This document shows positions 28,001-36,936 of a DNA stretch of 61,778 nt, piece after piece (position 1 is the first letter of the stretch; every line of letters begins with the position of its first letter). This DNA comes from Flavobacterium sp. UBA6135 (GTDB lineage Bacteria; Bacteroidota; Bacteroidia; Flavobacteriales; Flavobacteriaceae). A program made the position numbers and the translations under genes. Below the pieces are notes generated by a model. The model was not told where the DNA came from. It did no database searches and saw nothing but the letters and a program-made list of their open reading frames with translations. Where the stretch lies: positions 1 to 61,778 of the forward strand of contig NZ_DIVJ01000017.1 of the NCBI RefSeq assembly GCF_002428305.1. The letters are read 5' to 3'.

Positions 28001-29056
28001 ATAGATCAGGGAGGATCTGGAACTGTTTATGGTCAAGTTTATGAAGCTGGTTTAACAGATGTAGTACCAAATATCGTTGGTCAAGCTCCCGGTATTACTG
28101 CTTGGGTAGGTATTAGTCCAGTTGGACAAAACACCAATCCAAATACATGGACAACATGGGTTCCTGCAACATGGAATTCCGGACATGTTAGTAATAATGA
28201 TGAATATGAAGCTACAATTGGAGCAACATTAGCACCGGGTACTTATTATTATGCCACACGTTTCAGATTAAATGCTGGACCATTCGTTTATGGAGGTATT
28301 GATTCAAATAATCAAGGAAATTTCTGGGACGGAACTGCTTATATAAGCGGCGTGTTAACAGTTACTCCAGCACCAGCACCAGCTAATGATTTGTGTGCAG
28401 ACGCAGCACCTTTAACAGTAGGTTTAAATTTTGCAGCAAATGCTACAACAGGAACAATTTTAGGAGCAACTACAACTGCGGGATTGACTCCTACTTGTCA
28501 AGAAGAATTTGGATTTGATGTTTGGTATTCAGTTGTGGTTCCTGCATCAGGTAATTTGACAATTGAAACAAAAAGTGGAACTACAAACGGAATGACAGAT
28601 TCTGTTGTAACAGTTTATTCTGGTTCTTGTGGTGCATTAACACAGGTAGGTTGTGATGATGATAGCGGTGATGGATTTATGTCGTTATTGAACTTAACAG
28701 GTCAAACGCCAGGAAGTGTTTTATATGTTGCAGTTTGGAAATATGGAGTTGCAGTACCAGGTACTACTAACAGTAACTTCTTAGTTTCTGCTTATGATGC
28801 TGACTTAAGTGTTGGCGGATTTGACAGTTCTAAATTTAGTTACTATCCAAACCCTGTTCAAGATGTGTTAACATTAAATTATTCACAAACAATAAGTGAA
28901 GTAACCGTGTTTAATATGTTAGGACAACAAGTAATTACAAAACAAAACAATGACGTACAAGCTCAAGTTTCTTTAAACAGTTTACCAAATGGAACTTATT
29001 TGGTTAGAGTGGTTTCAGAAAATGAAAGTCATATTGTTAAAGTGATAAAGAATTAA
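22061..29056 (+). CDS. Giant T9SS-secreted surface protein, multi-domain
   Basis: The 2331-residue product has a long signal peptide (ends NILAQN). Domains by eye: an N-terminal module (about 50-265); FN3-like (about 290-380); a Thr/Ser/Gly-rich, beta-helix-like stretch from about 388 (YYWVGPNNGLWNTFENWN) to 960; Ig-like domains (about 1050-1200); two copies of a module with an ASELAALGL/AAELSALGV motif (about 1205-1400 and 1525-1705); another Ig-like domain; a region like the pre-peptidase C-terminal domain (about 2107-2243); and a C-terminal type A sorting domain (YYPNPVQDVLTLNY, NGTYLVRV) from about 2250. It would be exported and attached by the T9SS. Probably adhesive or structural; no enzyme motif was found. 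Four cargo genes lie in tandem. Confidence 0.88.
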   Translation: MIKLYTKSCESLRKSISVMTRFKKRITSSGGISACLVLFLFFSLSPNILAQNVTNYAYVTGTDASLALDKNSNSLDMATATTQIYGGDVDVYGTAILQNLGFDFIFMGVPYSQFSCNPDGQVRLGASVFTGGHTSSATANLPLIIVNNVDGKTDISGKVHYKVFGSAPNRVMVLEWKDVWIQWNGATTTFSTYQLRLYEGTNEIEMVYGRMYNNATTAQTNTVGFSSSNTSGTVGVLTTLNTTPAFVGNVTSYTTTSFPATSDMVNLNSTTDGSRRFFRFSPNTTITGSVQNLTFSAITPSTTTVNWEDNTTNEVGFAILRATDAAFTQNVQSFFVSSTSVGTTGTAYNLPQTGLSPSTTYFYRVYASVEGGISTPLANSQATSDAAVYYWVGPNNGLWNTFENWNTSADGTGSIPVAWSTTDVHIIDGEGTTLGGDLTISVDRASFTIGQFLITGNTNLTLQSSITTTRVLTISGGTGDDFVIENASSLNLTNANNRVSFVFTGSGNTGLIAGNYTASGGTTTPNNFTTTGGTGTLVRVASTGVVTSNINGSTSGFVGSVATLIFENGSNWIHQNSTTVNYIPAATWEANATATLNGNTTGTSLTSTSPSLGNLIVNTTGSTATLSAFTTAQRIIQGDLTVNNTGTGRFRTVTSGVLQVNGTINLNGGIFEVANGAGAIIAKGNVLVGPGATLDVNQGILQIEGNLVNNGSILSSETTTSSSRINFVLSPNAQSVSGSGSFTGRVSGVGVSNPLGLTISTPVLTQRVNLFTGGVVGSSNITIGTGAALPATVQIGTANNTNPGGNFDTSPIFDLGTGTYTVLYLGETTPRTTGFEIPSSRSITNLFLDNSNGLTIAGGPLEVTVGLTLTNGLVNSTLASHIVHGSATAAGTLTGGSATSYVNGPIVRTINDANANSNYVLFPVGKAGSYNPAWLAPSTTAASRFVVEAFDSNIGTADASISNLSNTRRWEAIKATGSFNDINVRLADATLLSDNVIAHAASASGVYSAPFGSVNTFVAGAPNTIQSQLAVNEVDYAGFLSFATSNACTGAPAPGNTVASNTSICLGESVTLSLQNTDAGTGITYQWYSSPDGVTYTPIDLATSSTLNVTPTMVTYYQNVVTCTNSSQSTTSTPIMVDFDNSIVSTTPDTICGEGQADLSATASSGSTVRWYDASTAGNLLGSGFNFTTPNINTTTTFYAAAQTSTAGLLTLGSGATNSSAVAASFFPGFWGGAKTQYIIRASELAALGLSPGPITSLGFEPTTSGQTYQGFFVSIGHTMQSVASSSFVSSGLTQVFEGSEADNGFTPTANVVNTLNFSTPFVWDGTSNVVVSISWSRVPAATTSTASTMKVDNVGFVSTVYHQADNLTPAQMLAITTSGASTPTSSNRPRFFINGQLLCSSPRVPVIATVTSGPTFTLSSNIQTICNGETTPAVTITAGAGDYDTYVWNPSIGVSGNATSGWSFSPSVSTNYVLTASQSSGSQCQTSTNVQVNVNNLPSTLVLNPTSAETCENEVVQVSVSGGQIGVAGKLGSGTSTNTASTPFKGFFGGNKTQALYTAAELSALGVLAGESINKIGYLALAGTPIVLNDFQIKAGFVTESSVSSTFIAGATTQVFGPVNYTPSGSGAMEFTFATPLVWDGVSNLLIETCFNNNNGGGISANSISVESTTVAAGLITFLSQDNNATVCTNNTPGASTLRPNLLISTLEEYDFVWSPATNLFTDAPATIAYIAGSNASTVYFKGNTTANYTVTVTSASQCSTSANIEIVVNPTPSAPTGDAAQDFCDDTLADLVVVGTNVIWYDLATGGNVLPNSTTLVDGATYYASQTVNGCESTSRLAVTVTEDCPIAGCLIATYGQWPSGPITPATCDGVTVNEVTPEGWAGEYSRINVVSGQTYTFSSSVSSDFITIGNADGTTVFASGTGSVTWVSTVTGQIRFYTHVNAACGDAMVERTRSIICGIPSTDAPDYVSLQWPPSINIDQGGSGTVYGQVYEAGLTDVVPNIVGQAPGITAWVGISPVGQNTNPNTWTTWVPATWNSGHVSNNDEYEATIGATLAPGTYYYATRFRLNAGPFVYGGIDSNNQGNFWDGTAYISGVLTVTPAPAPANDLCADAAPLTVGLNFAANATTGTILGATTTAGLTPTCQEEFGFDVWYSVVVPASGNLTIETKSGTTNGMTDSVVTVYSGSCGALTQVGCDDDSGDGFMSLLNLTGQTPGSVLYVAVWKYGVAVPGTTNSNFLVSAYDADLSVGGFDSSKFSYYPNPVQDVLTLNYSQTISEVTVFNMLGQQVITKQNNDVQAQVSLNSLPNGTYLVRVVSENESHIVKVIKN

Positions 29057-29076
29057 AAATTAATTAGCTAACTTAA

Positions 29077-29105
29077 AACCGCTTGAGAGATCAAGCGGTT
29101 TTTTT
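29077..29105 (+). terminator. Terminator after the first T9SS cargo gene
   Basis: AACCGCTTGA, loop GAGA, TCAAGCGGTT, then five T. A perfect ten-pair stem 20 bases past the stop. Confidence 0.88.
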
Positions 29106-29195
29106 ATAACAAAAATTTGTTGAAATGTTGAATTTTTTTGCACGTTGATTTGTTTCTTTTCTTACATTAGCATTCTAACACAAACTCAATATTTT

Positions 29196-32100
29196 ATGAA
29201 AAAAATTACATTTTTTAAGGTAAAAAGATGGTATTTACTCTTTTTACTTGCGAGTATTTCTTATTTTTCTAATGGGCAATGTGTAAATACTATTCCCTAT
29301 ATAACGGAAACTTCTAATAATTCCGGAAATGTACAAAGCATTTCAACGTGTACATATTCTACAGAATATAATACAATTAATGGATTAGTTATTGGTGAGA
29401 ATTATATTTTTACAGCAACTTCAGATGATGTTGATAAATATGTTACGATAACAGATACAGATAATGTTACAATTGCGCATGGTGCTTCACCATTAGTTGT
29501 TAATAGTATAACAGTAACAGCAGTGCGGTTGCATGTAACCAATAGTGCAGCTTGTGATGGTGGAAGTATTTGTCATGTCACAACAATACAATTGTTAGCT
29601 GATTGTCCTGCTCCCATATCTTTAGGGGTAAATGGTTTGTCAACAACAGAAGTTACTATGTTTTGGACACCTCTCGGAACTGAAACGGCATGGGACTTAC
29701 AATATGGATTGACTGGATTTGATTTAGGAACAGGTATGTTTCAAAATAACTTAGCAACGGCTAATTTTGATGTTATAAACTTATTGCCAGGAACAACCTA
29801 TCAATTTTATGTTCGTGCAAAATGCTCAACTGAAGATAGTTTATGGGCAGGTCCGTTCAGTTTTACAACGGTTTGTTTGCCGGCTACTGAAATTTCAGAA
29901 AATTTTGACACTACACTTGCTAGTTTTAATGGACCCTTACCAAATTGTTGGGAAAAAGGTGGTAATGGAACTATATATGTAGAAGGATTTGGAGTGAGCA
30001 CACCTTTTTCTGCTCCTAATGCATTATATATGTATTCAAGTGATTTTTCAACACCAAACACTTCTTATGCCTTATTACCACTATTGTCTAATTTACAAGC
30101 TAATACACACAGGTTAAGATTTAAAGCATATAGTACAACAGGTACTGATAGGTTTTTGGAGGTAGGATACTTGACTAATATATCAGATGTAGATTCTTTT
30201 GTTTTTATGGAAGAGATTTCGCTACCCGGAACTTCACAAGCAAGTGCACAACAGTTTATTGTGATTCCTAACAATTTACCGGTTGGGGCTGTTAGATTAG
30301 CAATAAAAAATCCTGGTTATCCGGGTAATTCAACAACAATTTTTATTGATGATGTCTTCTGGGAGGCTATTCCAACATGTATAGAACCATCTGATGTTTC
30401 GGCCTCTAATGTTTTGGCAACCACTGCAACAATTAATTGGGATGCTGCATCTGTACCACCAGCTAATGGATATGAGTATTATATTTCTAATAGTTCAACA
30501 GCACCAACAGGAACAACAACACCATCAGGATCTGTTGGTGCAGGTATTACTTCTGCAAATGTTATAAATCTTACTCCAGTAACTCAATATTTTGTGTGGG
30601 TACGATCAGTTTGTGCCGTTGAAGATTATAGTTATTGGACATCTGTGGCAACATTCACAACGCCATGTGCAGCATTTACACCTTATTATGCACAAGATTT
30701 TTCAACTTTTAACTTTAATCCAGATTCTTTGCCATGTTGGGGTAGATATGGTCAAGGGGATTTAACAACAGGGCCAACAGGTGATACGAATTCAGGTTCT
30801 TGGTTTTCTGATGGATGGTTAAATAATGGGTTTTCAGGTGCAGCAAGGATTAATATCTATTCTGATTTTATTAGAGGTTGGTTGGTAACGCCTGTTTTTG
30901 ATTTAACAACAGGTGGTTATCAGGTAAAATATGATGTTGGTGCAACTCAATATGCACAATCGGGGCCAATTACTGCAGGAGGTGGTGTTTTGGGATCTGA
31001 TGATTTTGTTTACTTTGTTATGTCAACTGATGGTGGTTCCACATGGACAACTTTAGAAACGTTTAGTGCCACAAATACACCTTCTAATTTAGGAACGACT
31101 AAGGTTTATAATATTCCTTCGACGACATCATCGGCGGTTAAATTTGCTTTTTATGGTACTAGTGGAACAGTAGTTGATGATGTAGATGTTGACTTTTTTG
31201 TAGACAATTTTATTGTTCAAGCTATTCCTCTTACTGCTCCAGATTGTGCAACAAATGTAGAGGCTACAGTTGATGCAAGTTGTGGTAATTTTGCAACTCA
31301 ATTATCTTGGGATGCGGTATCTGGTAATGATGGCTATAAATTGACTATTGGAAGCACTTCAGGTGGTAACGAAATAGTAGATAACTTAATTTTAAACGTA
31401 ACATCTTATAGTTTTGTCGGAAATTTTAATACTACTTATTATTTTAAAGTGGTTCCTTTTAATGCTATTGGAGATGCAGTAGGTTGTGCAGAAGTTTCTT
31501 TTACAACTGCTGTTAATGGTTGTTATTGTGTTCCGGAATATACTACTGGTGTTGAATTTAGTGATTTAATGTCAAATTTTGTAATAAATGGCACTTCATT
31601 GTCTCATAATTCTGGGACTAGTACAGATGCTCCTAGTTATCATTATTACTCAGGTCAACCAAATTTAACAGCAACTTTAGTGGAAGGGACAACCTATACA
31701 ATTACTCCAACTGTTGGGTTTAGTAATCAAGCTTTTTCTGTTTGGATAGATTTCAATGATAATCTAACTTTTGAAGAGTCTGAGCGTATTGGTTTTACTG
31801 CCTCAGGGGCAAATATTAATACTACAGGAGGCGGTACATTTACAATAACAATTCCATGTAATGCTCCTGTTGGATTACATAGAATGAGAGTAAGAATGGT
31901 TTATGCTAATACTGGAAACACTATAGATCCATGTAGTTCCTATACTTATGGTGAAGTTGAAGATTATGATATTACTATTGCTGAATTAAGCACTCCAACA
32001 GGTGATGCTGTTCAAACGATAAACGTTTCATTGACAACAGATGCAACTATTGAAGATTTAATTGTAACTGGAACTGGAATAAAATGGTTTGCAACTGAGG

Positions 32101-32480
32101 CAGATGCCTTGGCGAATACAAACCAATTACCTGTTGGAACTGTTTTGGTCGATGGAACAACTTATTATGCCGTAAGTACTGCAGGCTCATGTAATAGTGA
32201 TGCATTTGCTGTTACTGCTTTTGTAACATTGAGTGTTGGAGGGTTTGATTCTGCTAACTTTAGCTACTATCCAAATCCTGTTAAAGATGTTTTCTCTTTT
32301 TCATATAATAATGTAATTTCTGATGTAAAAGTGTATAATCTTTTAGGACAACAAATGATTAATTCTAAAATTGATGCAAATCAAGGACAAATTGATATGT
32401 CTGGATTGTCAGATGGAGCTTATTTAGTTAGATTAGCTTCTGATAATCAAGTCAAAACAATGAAGATTATTAAAAATTAA
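29196..32480 (+). CDS. T9SS-secreted modular surface protein 2 (one type-I module)
   Basis: The ATG at 29196 (1094 residues) gives a proper signal peptide (FLLASISYFSNGQ); the TTG at 29145 lies in the promoter region and is rejected. Layout: short N-terminal domain; FN3 (about 135-225); a ~160-residue jelly-roll-like module of type I (about 232-393, GTDRFLEVGYLTN...LPGT...KNPGYPG); FN3; a different lectin-like module B (about 490-680, RGWLVTPVFDLTTGGYQVKY); FN3; a GEVED domain (YGEVEDYDITI); an Ig-like linker; and a type A sorting domain (YYPNPVKDVFSFSY). No catalytic site is apparent. Module B is almost the same as in the next gene. Likely a cell-surface adhesin or binding protein, by inference from its domains. 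Confidence 0.88.
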   Translation: MKKITFFKVKRWYLLFLLASISYFSNGQCVNTIPYITETSNNSGNVQSISTCTYSTEYNTINGLVIGENYIFTATSDDVDKYVTITDTDNVTIAHGASPLVVNSITVTAVRLHVTNSAACDGGSICHVTTIQLLADCPAPISLGVNGLSTTEVTMFWTPLGTETAWDLQYGLTGFDLGTGMFQNNLATANFDVINLLPGTTYQFYVRAKCSTEDSLWAGPFSFTTVCLPATEISENFDTTLASFNGPLPNCWEKGGNGTIYVEGFGVSTPFSAPNALYMYSSDFSTPNTSYALLPLLSNLQANTHRLRFKAYSTTGTDRFLEVGYLTNISDVDSFVFMEEISLPGTSQASAQQFIVIPNNLPVGAVRLAIKNPGYPGNSTTIFIDDVFWEAIPTCIEPSDVSASNVLATTATINWDAASVPPANGYEYYISNSSTAPTGTTTPSGSVGAGITSANVINLTPVTQYFVWVRSVCAVEDYSYWTSVATFTTPCAAFTPYYAQDFSTFNFNPDSLPCWGRYGQGDLTTGPTGDTNSGSWFSDGWLNNGFSGAARINIYSDFIRGWLVTPVFDLTTGGYQVKYDVGATQYAQSGPITAGGGVLGSDDFVYFVMSTDGGSTWTTLETFSATNTPSNLGTTKVYNIPSTTSSAVKFAFYGTSGTVVDDVDVDFFVDNFIVQAIPLTAPDCATNVEATVDASCGNFATQLSWDAVSGNDGYKLTIGSTSGGNEIVDNLILNVTSYSFVGNFNTTYYFKVVPFNAIGDAVGCAEVSFTTAVNGCYCVPEYTTGVEFSDLMSNFVINGTSLSHNSGTSTDAPSYHYYSGQPNLTATLVEGTTYTITPTVGFSNQAFSVWIDFNDNLTFEESERIGFTASGANINTTGGGTFTITIPCNAPVGLHRMRVRMVYANTGNTIDPCSSYTYGEVEDYDITIAELSTPTGDAVQTINVSLTTDATIEDLIVTGTGIKWFATEADALANTNQLPVGTVLVDGTTYYAVSTAGSCNSDAFAVTAFVTLSVGGFDSANFSYYPNPVKDVFSFSYNNVISDVKVYNLLGQQMINSKIDANQGQIDMSGLSDGAYLVRLASDNQVKTMKIIKN

Positions 32481-32505
32481 ATAGGTTTCTCCAATAAATT
32501 TTTAG

Positions 32506-32536
32506 AAACCACCTGATTTTTCAGGTGGTTTTTTGT
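32506..32536 (+). terminator. Terminator after the second T9SS cargo gene
   Basis: AAACCACCTGA, loop TTTT, TCAGGTGGTTT and a T-run. A perfect 11-pair stem 25 bases past the stop. Confidence 0.88.
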
Positions 32537-32631
32537 TTTTTTATTATTTTCGATTTTTTAAACGTTAATTTGCTGTTAAATTAATGGGTTAATCATTATC
32601 TTTACTGTTCAATTTTCAAAACTTTAACTTT

Positions 32632-35600
32632 ATGAAAAAAATTACTCTTCTATTGTTTTTGATTACAATAGTCACAAGTTCTTACTCCCAACTCGGGGTT
32701 TATGAATTTTCGCAATCTACAAGTACCTATACCGAAATTACAGGTGGTACTTTACTTGGTACAGAGACTACCGATGATCAAAGATTTGTTGATCCGGATG
32801 TTTTGGCTGGAGGAACTGTCTTGACGGGACCTGGTTTTTCAATAGGGTTTGATTTTACATTCAACGGCGAGGTTTATGACCGATTTGCGGTAAATGCAAA
32901 TGGTTGGATTTCGTTAGGTAAATCAGCTCTAACGCCTTCAATTAATAATGGAACAACAAGTGCATACACTCCAATTAGTTCTGTTGCTGTTATTACACCG
33001 GAAGATTTAACAGCTAGAGTATCGGGGTTGGGTAAAGATTTACAGGCTCAAGTAGGTGCAACTTTACGTATTGAAACTATCGGAACAGCTCCAAATAGAG
33101 AGTTAGTTGTGCAGTGGAAAAACTATAAAAAGTTTGGAACCAATGGTGATGGGGATAATTTTAATTTCCAAATCCGGTTGATTGAAACATCTAATGAAGT
33201 AAAAATTATTTATGGTTCATTTGTAAGTAATGCAAATACTGCTCAAACTTTTCAAGTTGGTTTGAGAGGTGCTCCATCTACATTTGCTACAAATTTCAAT
33301 TCGCGAACATCAACAACAAGCTGGTCTGCAACTAATCAAAGTGTTGATGCCGGAGGTTCAATCTTAATGAACAACTTAATTTTTCCGTCTAATGGATTGA
33401 CCTATACATTTTCAATACCTAATTGTCCTCCGCCAAGCGGACTTGTTACAACTAATATAACAACGAATTCTGCAACAATTAACTGGAATGCATTAACTCC
33501 TGCACCAACTACTTATGAATATTTTGTTTCAATGTCCAATACAATTCCAGCTGGCTCAGGAACAACTACAACGGACACCAATGCTGCAATCATTAGCTTA
33601 TCTCAAAACACAACCTATTATGTGTTTTTAAGATCTAATTGTGCTTCAGAAACGAGTCAGTGGTACTTAGCAGGGACTTTTAAAACATTATGTGATGGAG
33701 TGTCAGATTATCTTCAAAACTTCGAAGGGCTAACTACTGGTGTAGGAACTTTACCGGATTGTTGGTCAAGAGCTGGTACTTCTGCAAACGTTTACAATAC
33801 AACTGCAAGTGTGGCTCCTATGTCACCTCCCAATCGCTTATATATGAACATATCTGCCACAACAACTGCTTATGCTTTAGTCGCACCTTTCTCAAATTTG
33901 CAGGCTGATACACATAGATTTAAATTTAAAGCTTATGCTACGGCAACAGGTAAAATTCTTCAAGTAGGTTATTTTACTAATCCTGCTGATGTATCAACTT
34001 TTGTCTCTTTAGAAGATTATCAAATGCCAAGTACTGCGGCTACTACAGCCGTTGAGTTTACTTTAGTACCAACAGGTGTTCCTGCAGGAGTTTCACAGTT
34101 AGTGTTTAGTATTTTCCCTGGTACGGCTACTACTATCTACATAGATGATATAAAATGGGAAGTTAATTCAACTTGTGTAGAACCATCTGCTTTAAGTGCT
34201 GTTTCAATATCAAATTCAAGTGCTGATTTAACTTGGACTCCTGGTGGTTCTGAAACTAGTTGGGATATTCAATGGGGATTACAAAATTTTACATTAGGTT
34301 CAGGAACAATTGTTTCAGGTGTTTCAAATCCTCATACTCTAATTAATCTAACAGAGAATACGTCTTATAAATATTACGTAAGAGCAGTTTGTGATGGAAA
34401 TGTTTTAAGCCCATGGGTAGGTCCATTCATTTTTAAAACACAATGTGATGATAAAACAGAATGGGAAGAAAATTTTGATAGCTATCCATCAGGAACTAAT
34501 AGTTTACCAGATTGTTGGGCTAGAGGAGGTTCTTCAATTTTGACGTATGTTACCACAGGAAGTGTGCTTCCTGGATCTCCTGCAAATAGACTGTTTATGT
34601 CTGCAAATGGATCAGGTGCAACGCCTACAGAAACATATGCTATGTTGCCTTTAGTATCAAATTTGCAAGCAAATACGCATCGACTTAGATTTAAAGCTTA
34701 CAGCACATCAGGGACTGACCGTTTTATTGAATTAGGTTATTTAACTGACCCAAGTGATGTAAATTCATTCTTCTTTTTGGAGGAAATTTCATTACCAGGT
34801 ACCACTGCGGCAAATGCTCAGCAATTCATATACACTCCAACAGGAATTCCTGCTGGCGTAAAACGTTTAGCCATTAAAAATCCGGGACATCCAAGCGGAA
34901 CAACTGTTGCTTATGTTGATGATGTTTATTGGGAAACAATTCCAACCTGTATCGAACCATCTGCGGTTGTTATAGGAAGTGTTTTAGCTGAATCTGCTTC
35001 AATTTCTTGGACAGCTCCTTCAACAGCACCCGCTGAAGGTTATGAATATTATTTATCAACAAGTAATGTACAACCGGCAAATGATGCCGTTGCAACTGGT
35101 TCAGTTGGAGCAGGAGTTACTACTGCAAATTTAACAAGCTTAAATCCTACAACAGTTTATTATGTTTGGGTTAGATCAGTTTGTAGTACTTCTGATAAAA
35201 GTAACTGGACAGTTATTACTTCATTTACAACACCTTGTGCTTCATTTGTACCGTATTATCTTCAAGATTTTACTACCTATACAAGTAATGCAACTTTAGA
35301 GGCTTTATGTTGGACTAGATTTGGTACAGGTGATCAAACAACGGGTCCTACTGGAGGTACGAATGCCGGAAGCTGGATAAATGACAGTTGGTTAAATGGA
35401 CCTGGCTCTTCAGGTGCAGCTAGAATTAATATATATACAACAACAATTAGAGGTTGGCTGGTAACTCCAATTTTTGATTTAACTACAGGTGGCTATCAAG
35501 TGAAATATAAAGTGGGAGCGACTCAATTTGCTGCTACTACTCCAATTACTTCCGGTCCTTCTCCAACAATGGGTTCTGATGATTTTGTATATTTCATGAT

Positions 35601-36783
35601 GTCTACAGATGCAGGAGCTACTTGGACTATTTTAGAAACGTATAGTGCTACAAATACACCATCTCACCTAGGCGAATCTAAAACCTACAACATTCCTTTA
35701 GTAAATACTAATGCAGTTAAATTTGCTTTTTATGGAACTAGCGGAACTGTAACAGAAGGTCAAGATTTAGACTTCTTCATTGATGATTTTGAAGTGCAAA
35801 CTATTCCTCTTACTGCTCCGGATTGTGCTACCAATATAACAGCAACAATTAACGCGAACTGTGGTAATGAGGGAACTTCTATCTCATGGGAGGCTTCTTC
35901 TGGGTCTGATGGATATAAATTAAGTATTGGAACAACACCCGGAGGTTCAGAGGTGTTAGATGATTTTGTTGTAAGTGGATTGACATATAATCATGTTGGT
36001 AATTTTAATACAACCTATTATTTCAGAGTTGTACCCTTTAATGCAAATGGTGATGCAACCGGTTGTTTAGAACAATCATATACCACCGCAGTAAATGGCT
36101 GTTATTGTGTCTCTGCTCCACCAAACAATGATGGATTGGGAATTACAAACGTATTGTTAGGTGCAACTAATTTTGTAACACCTGATGTTACTTATTTTGA
36201 TCATTCGGCAACTCAAGTTAATTTAATTCAGGGAGCTACTGCAAATTTACAAGTTTCCTATGCTACAGGTTATGCTTATAATACATTTGTTTGGATTGAT
36301 TACAATGACAACTTAACTTTCGATGCCAATGAATTGGTGTTTTCAGGAGTTTCTTCTGCTGACAATCCAACAGTATACGATGCTTCTTTTCTGATACCTG
36401 CTGATGCGACTTTAGGAGTTCATAAAATGAGAATGTCAACAGGAGATGCTAATTTTAACACCACACCAAATCCTTGTTATAACGGAAGTTGGGGAGTTAC
36501 TTTAGACTTTACTGTTAATATTGAAGAGGACTTAAGTGCAGGCTCTTTTGATTCTTCAATTTTTAGAGCTTATCCAAACCCTATAAGAGATGTGTTTAAT
36601 TTTGCATATAGCAATATTATTTCAAATCTGAATATTTACAATCTTTTAGGGCAACAAGTTTTAGAAATAAAACCAAATGCTACCCATGGTCAAGTTGATA
36701 TGTCAGGTTTGCCTAATGGAACTTATTTGGTTAAAGTCACTTCAGACAATCAAACAAAAACAATAAAAGTGATTAAAAATTAA
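32632..36783 (+). CDS. T9SS-secreted modular surface protein 3 (modules II and I)
   Basis: A 1383-residue protein with signal peptide (ends SSYSQ). The N-terminal domain (about 20-265) resembles that of the 2331-residue protein (IGFDFTFNGEVYDRFAVNANG). Then come FN3, a type-II module (ILQVGYFTNPADVSTFVSLE, 33690-34165), FN3, a type-I module (GTDRFIELGYLTDPSDV...KNPGHPSG, 34441-34940), FN3, module B (35236-35815), FN3, a GEVED-like domain and a type A sorting domain (AYPNPIRDVFNFAY). Its type-II module is closer to a module in the next gene than to its own type-I module. It has its own terminator. Adhesive role inferred only. Confidence 0.88.
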   Translation: MKKITLLLFLITIVTSSYSQLGVYEFSQSTSTYTEITGGTLLGTETTDDQRFVDPDVLAGGTVLTGPGFSIGFDFTFNGEVYDRFAVNANGWISLGKSALTPSINNGTTSAYTPISSVAVITPEDLTARVSGLGKDLQAQVGATLRIETIGTAPNRELVVQWKNYKKFGTNGDGDNFNFQIRLIETSNEVKIIYGSFVSNANTAQTFQVGLRGAPSTFATNFNSRTSTTSWSATNQSVDAGGSILMNNLIFPSNGLTYTFSIPNCPPPSGLVTTNITTNSATINWNALTPAPTTYEYFVSMSNTIPAGSGTTTTDTNAAIISLSQNTTYYVFLRSNCASETSQWYLAGTFKTLCDGVSDYLQNFEGLTTGVGTLPDCWSRAGTSANVYNTTASVAPMSPPNRLYMNISATTTAYALVAPFSNLQADTHRFKFKAYATATGKILQVGYFTNPADVSTFVSLEDYQMPSTAATTAVEFTLVPTGVPAGVSQLVFSIFPGTATTIYIDDIKWEVNSTCVEPSALSAVSISNSSADLTWTPGGSETSWDIQWGLQNFTLGSGTIVSGVSNPHTLINLTENTSYKYYVRAVCDGNVLSPWVGPFIFKTQCDDKTEWEENFDSYPSGTNSLPDCWARGGSSILTYVTTGSVLPGSPANRLFMSANGSGATPTETYAMLPLVSNLQANTHRLRFKAYSTSGTDRFIELGYLTDPSDVNSFFFLEEISLPGTTAANAQQFIYTPTGIPAGVKRLAIKNPGHPSGTTVAYVDDVYWETIPTCIEPSAVVIGSVLAESASISWTAPSTAPAEGYEYYLSTSNVQPANDAVATGSVGAGVTTANLTSLNPTTVYYVWVRSVCSTSDKSNWTVITSFTTPCASFVPYYLQDFTTYTSNATLEALCWTRFGTGDQTTGPTGGTNAGSWINDSWLNGPGSSGAARINIYTTTIRGWLVTPIFDLTTGGYQVKYKVGATQFAATTPITSGPSPTMGSDDFVYFMMSTDAGATWTILETYSATNTPSHLGESKTYNIPLVNTNAVKFAFYGTSGTVTEGQDLDFFIDDFEVQTIPLTAPDCATNITATINANCGNEGTSISWEASSGSDGYKLSIGTTPGGSEVLDDFVVSGLTYNHVGNFNTTYYFRVVPFNANGDATGCLEQSYTTAVNGCYCVSAPPNNDGLGITNVLLGATNFVTPDVTYFDHSATQVNLIQGATANLQVSYATGYAYNTFVWIDYNDNLTFDANELVFSGVSSADNPTVYDASFLIPADATLGVHKMRMSTGDANFNTTPNPCYNGSWGVTLDFTVNIEEDLSAGSFDSSIFRAYPNPIRDVFNFAYSNIISNLNIYNLLGQQVLEIKPNATHGQVDMSGLPNGTYLVKVTSDNQTKTIKVIKN

Positions 36784-36806
36784 TTTCAAAAATCACTTTT
36801 TCTTAC

Positions 36807-36837
36807 AAAACCGCCTTTAAAATGGGCGGTTTTTTTA
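36807..36837 (+). terminator. Terminator after the third T9SS cargo gene
   Basis: AAAACCGCC, a nine-base loop, GGCGGTTTT and more T. An intrinsic terminator 23 bases past the stop. Confidence 0.85.
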
Positions 36838-36936
36838 TATTTCTAACATTTTCGAGCTATTTTTTGATAATACATCAAACAATGTGTTTTGTACTTTATA
36901 AGTTTTAATTTTACCCAAATAATTAAACTATTTATT

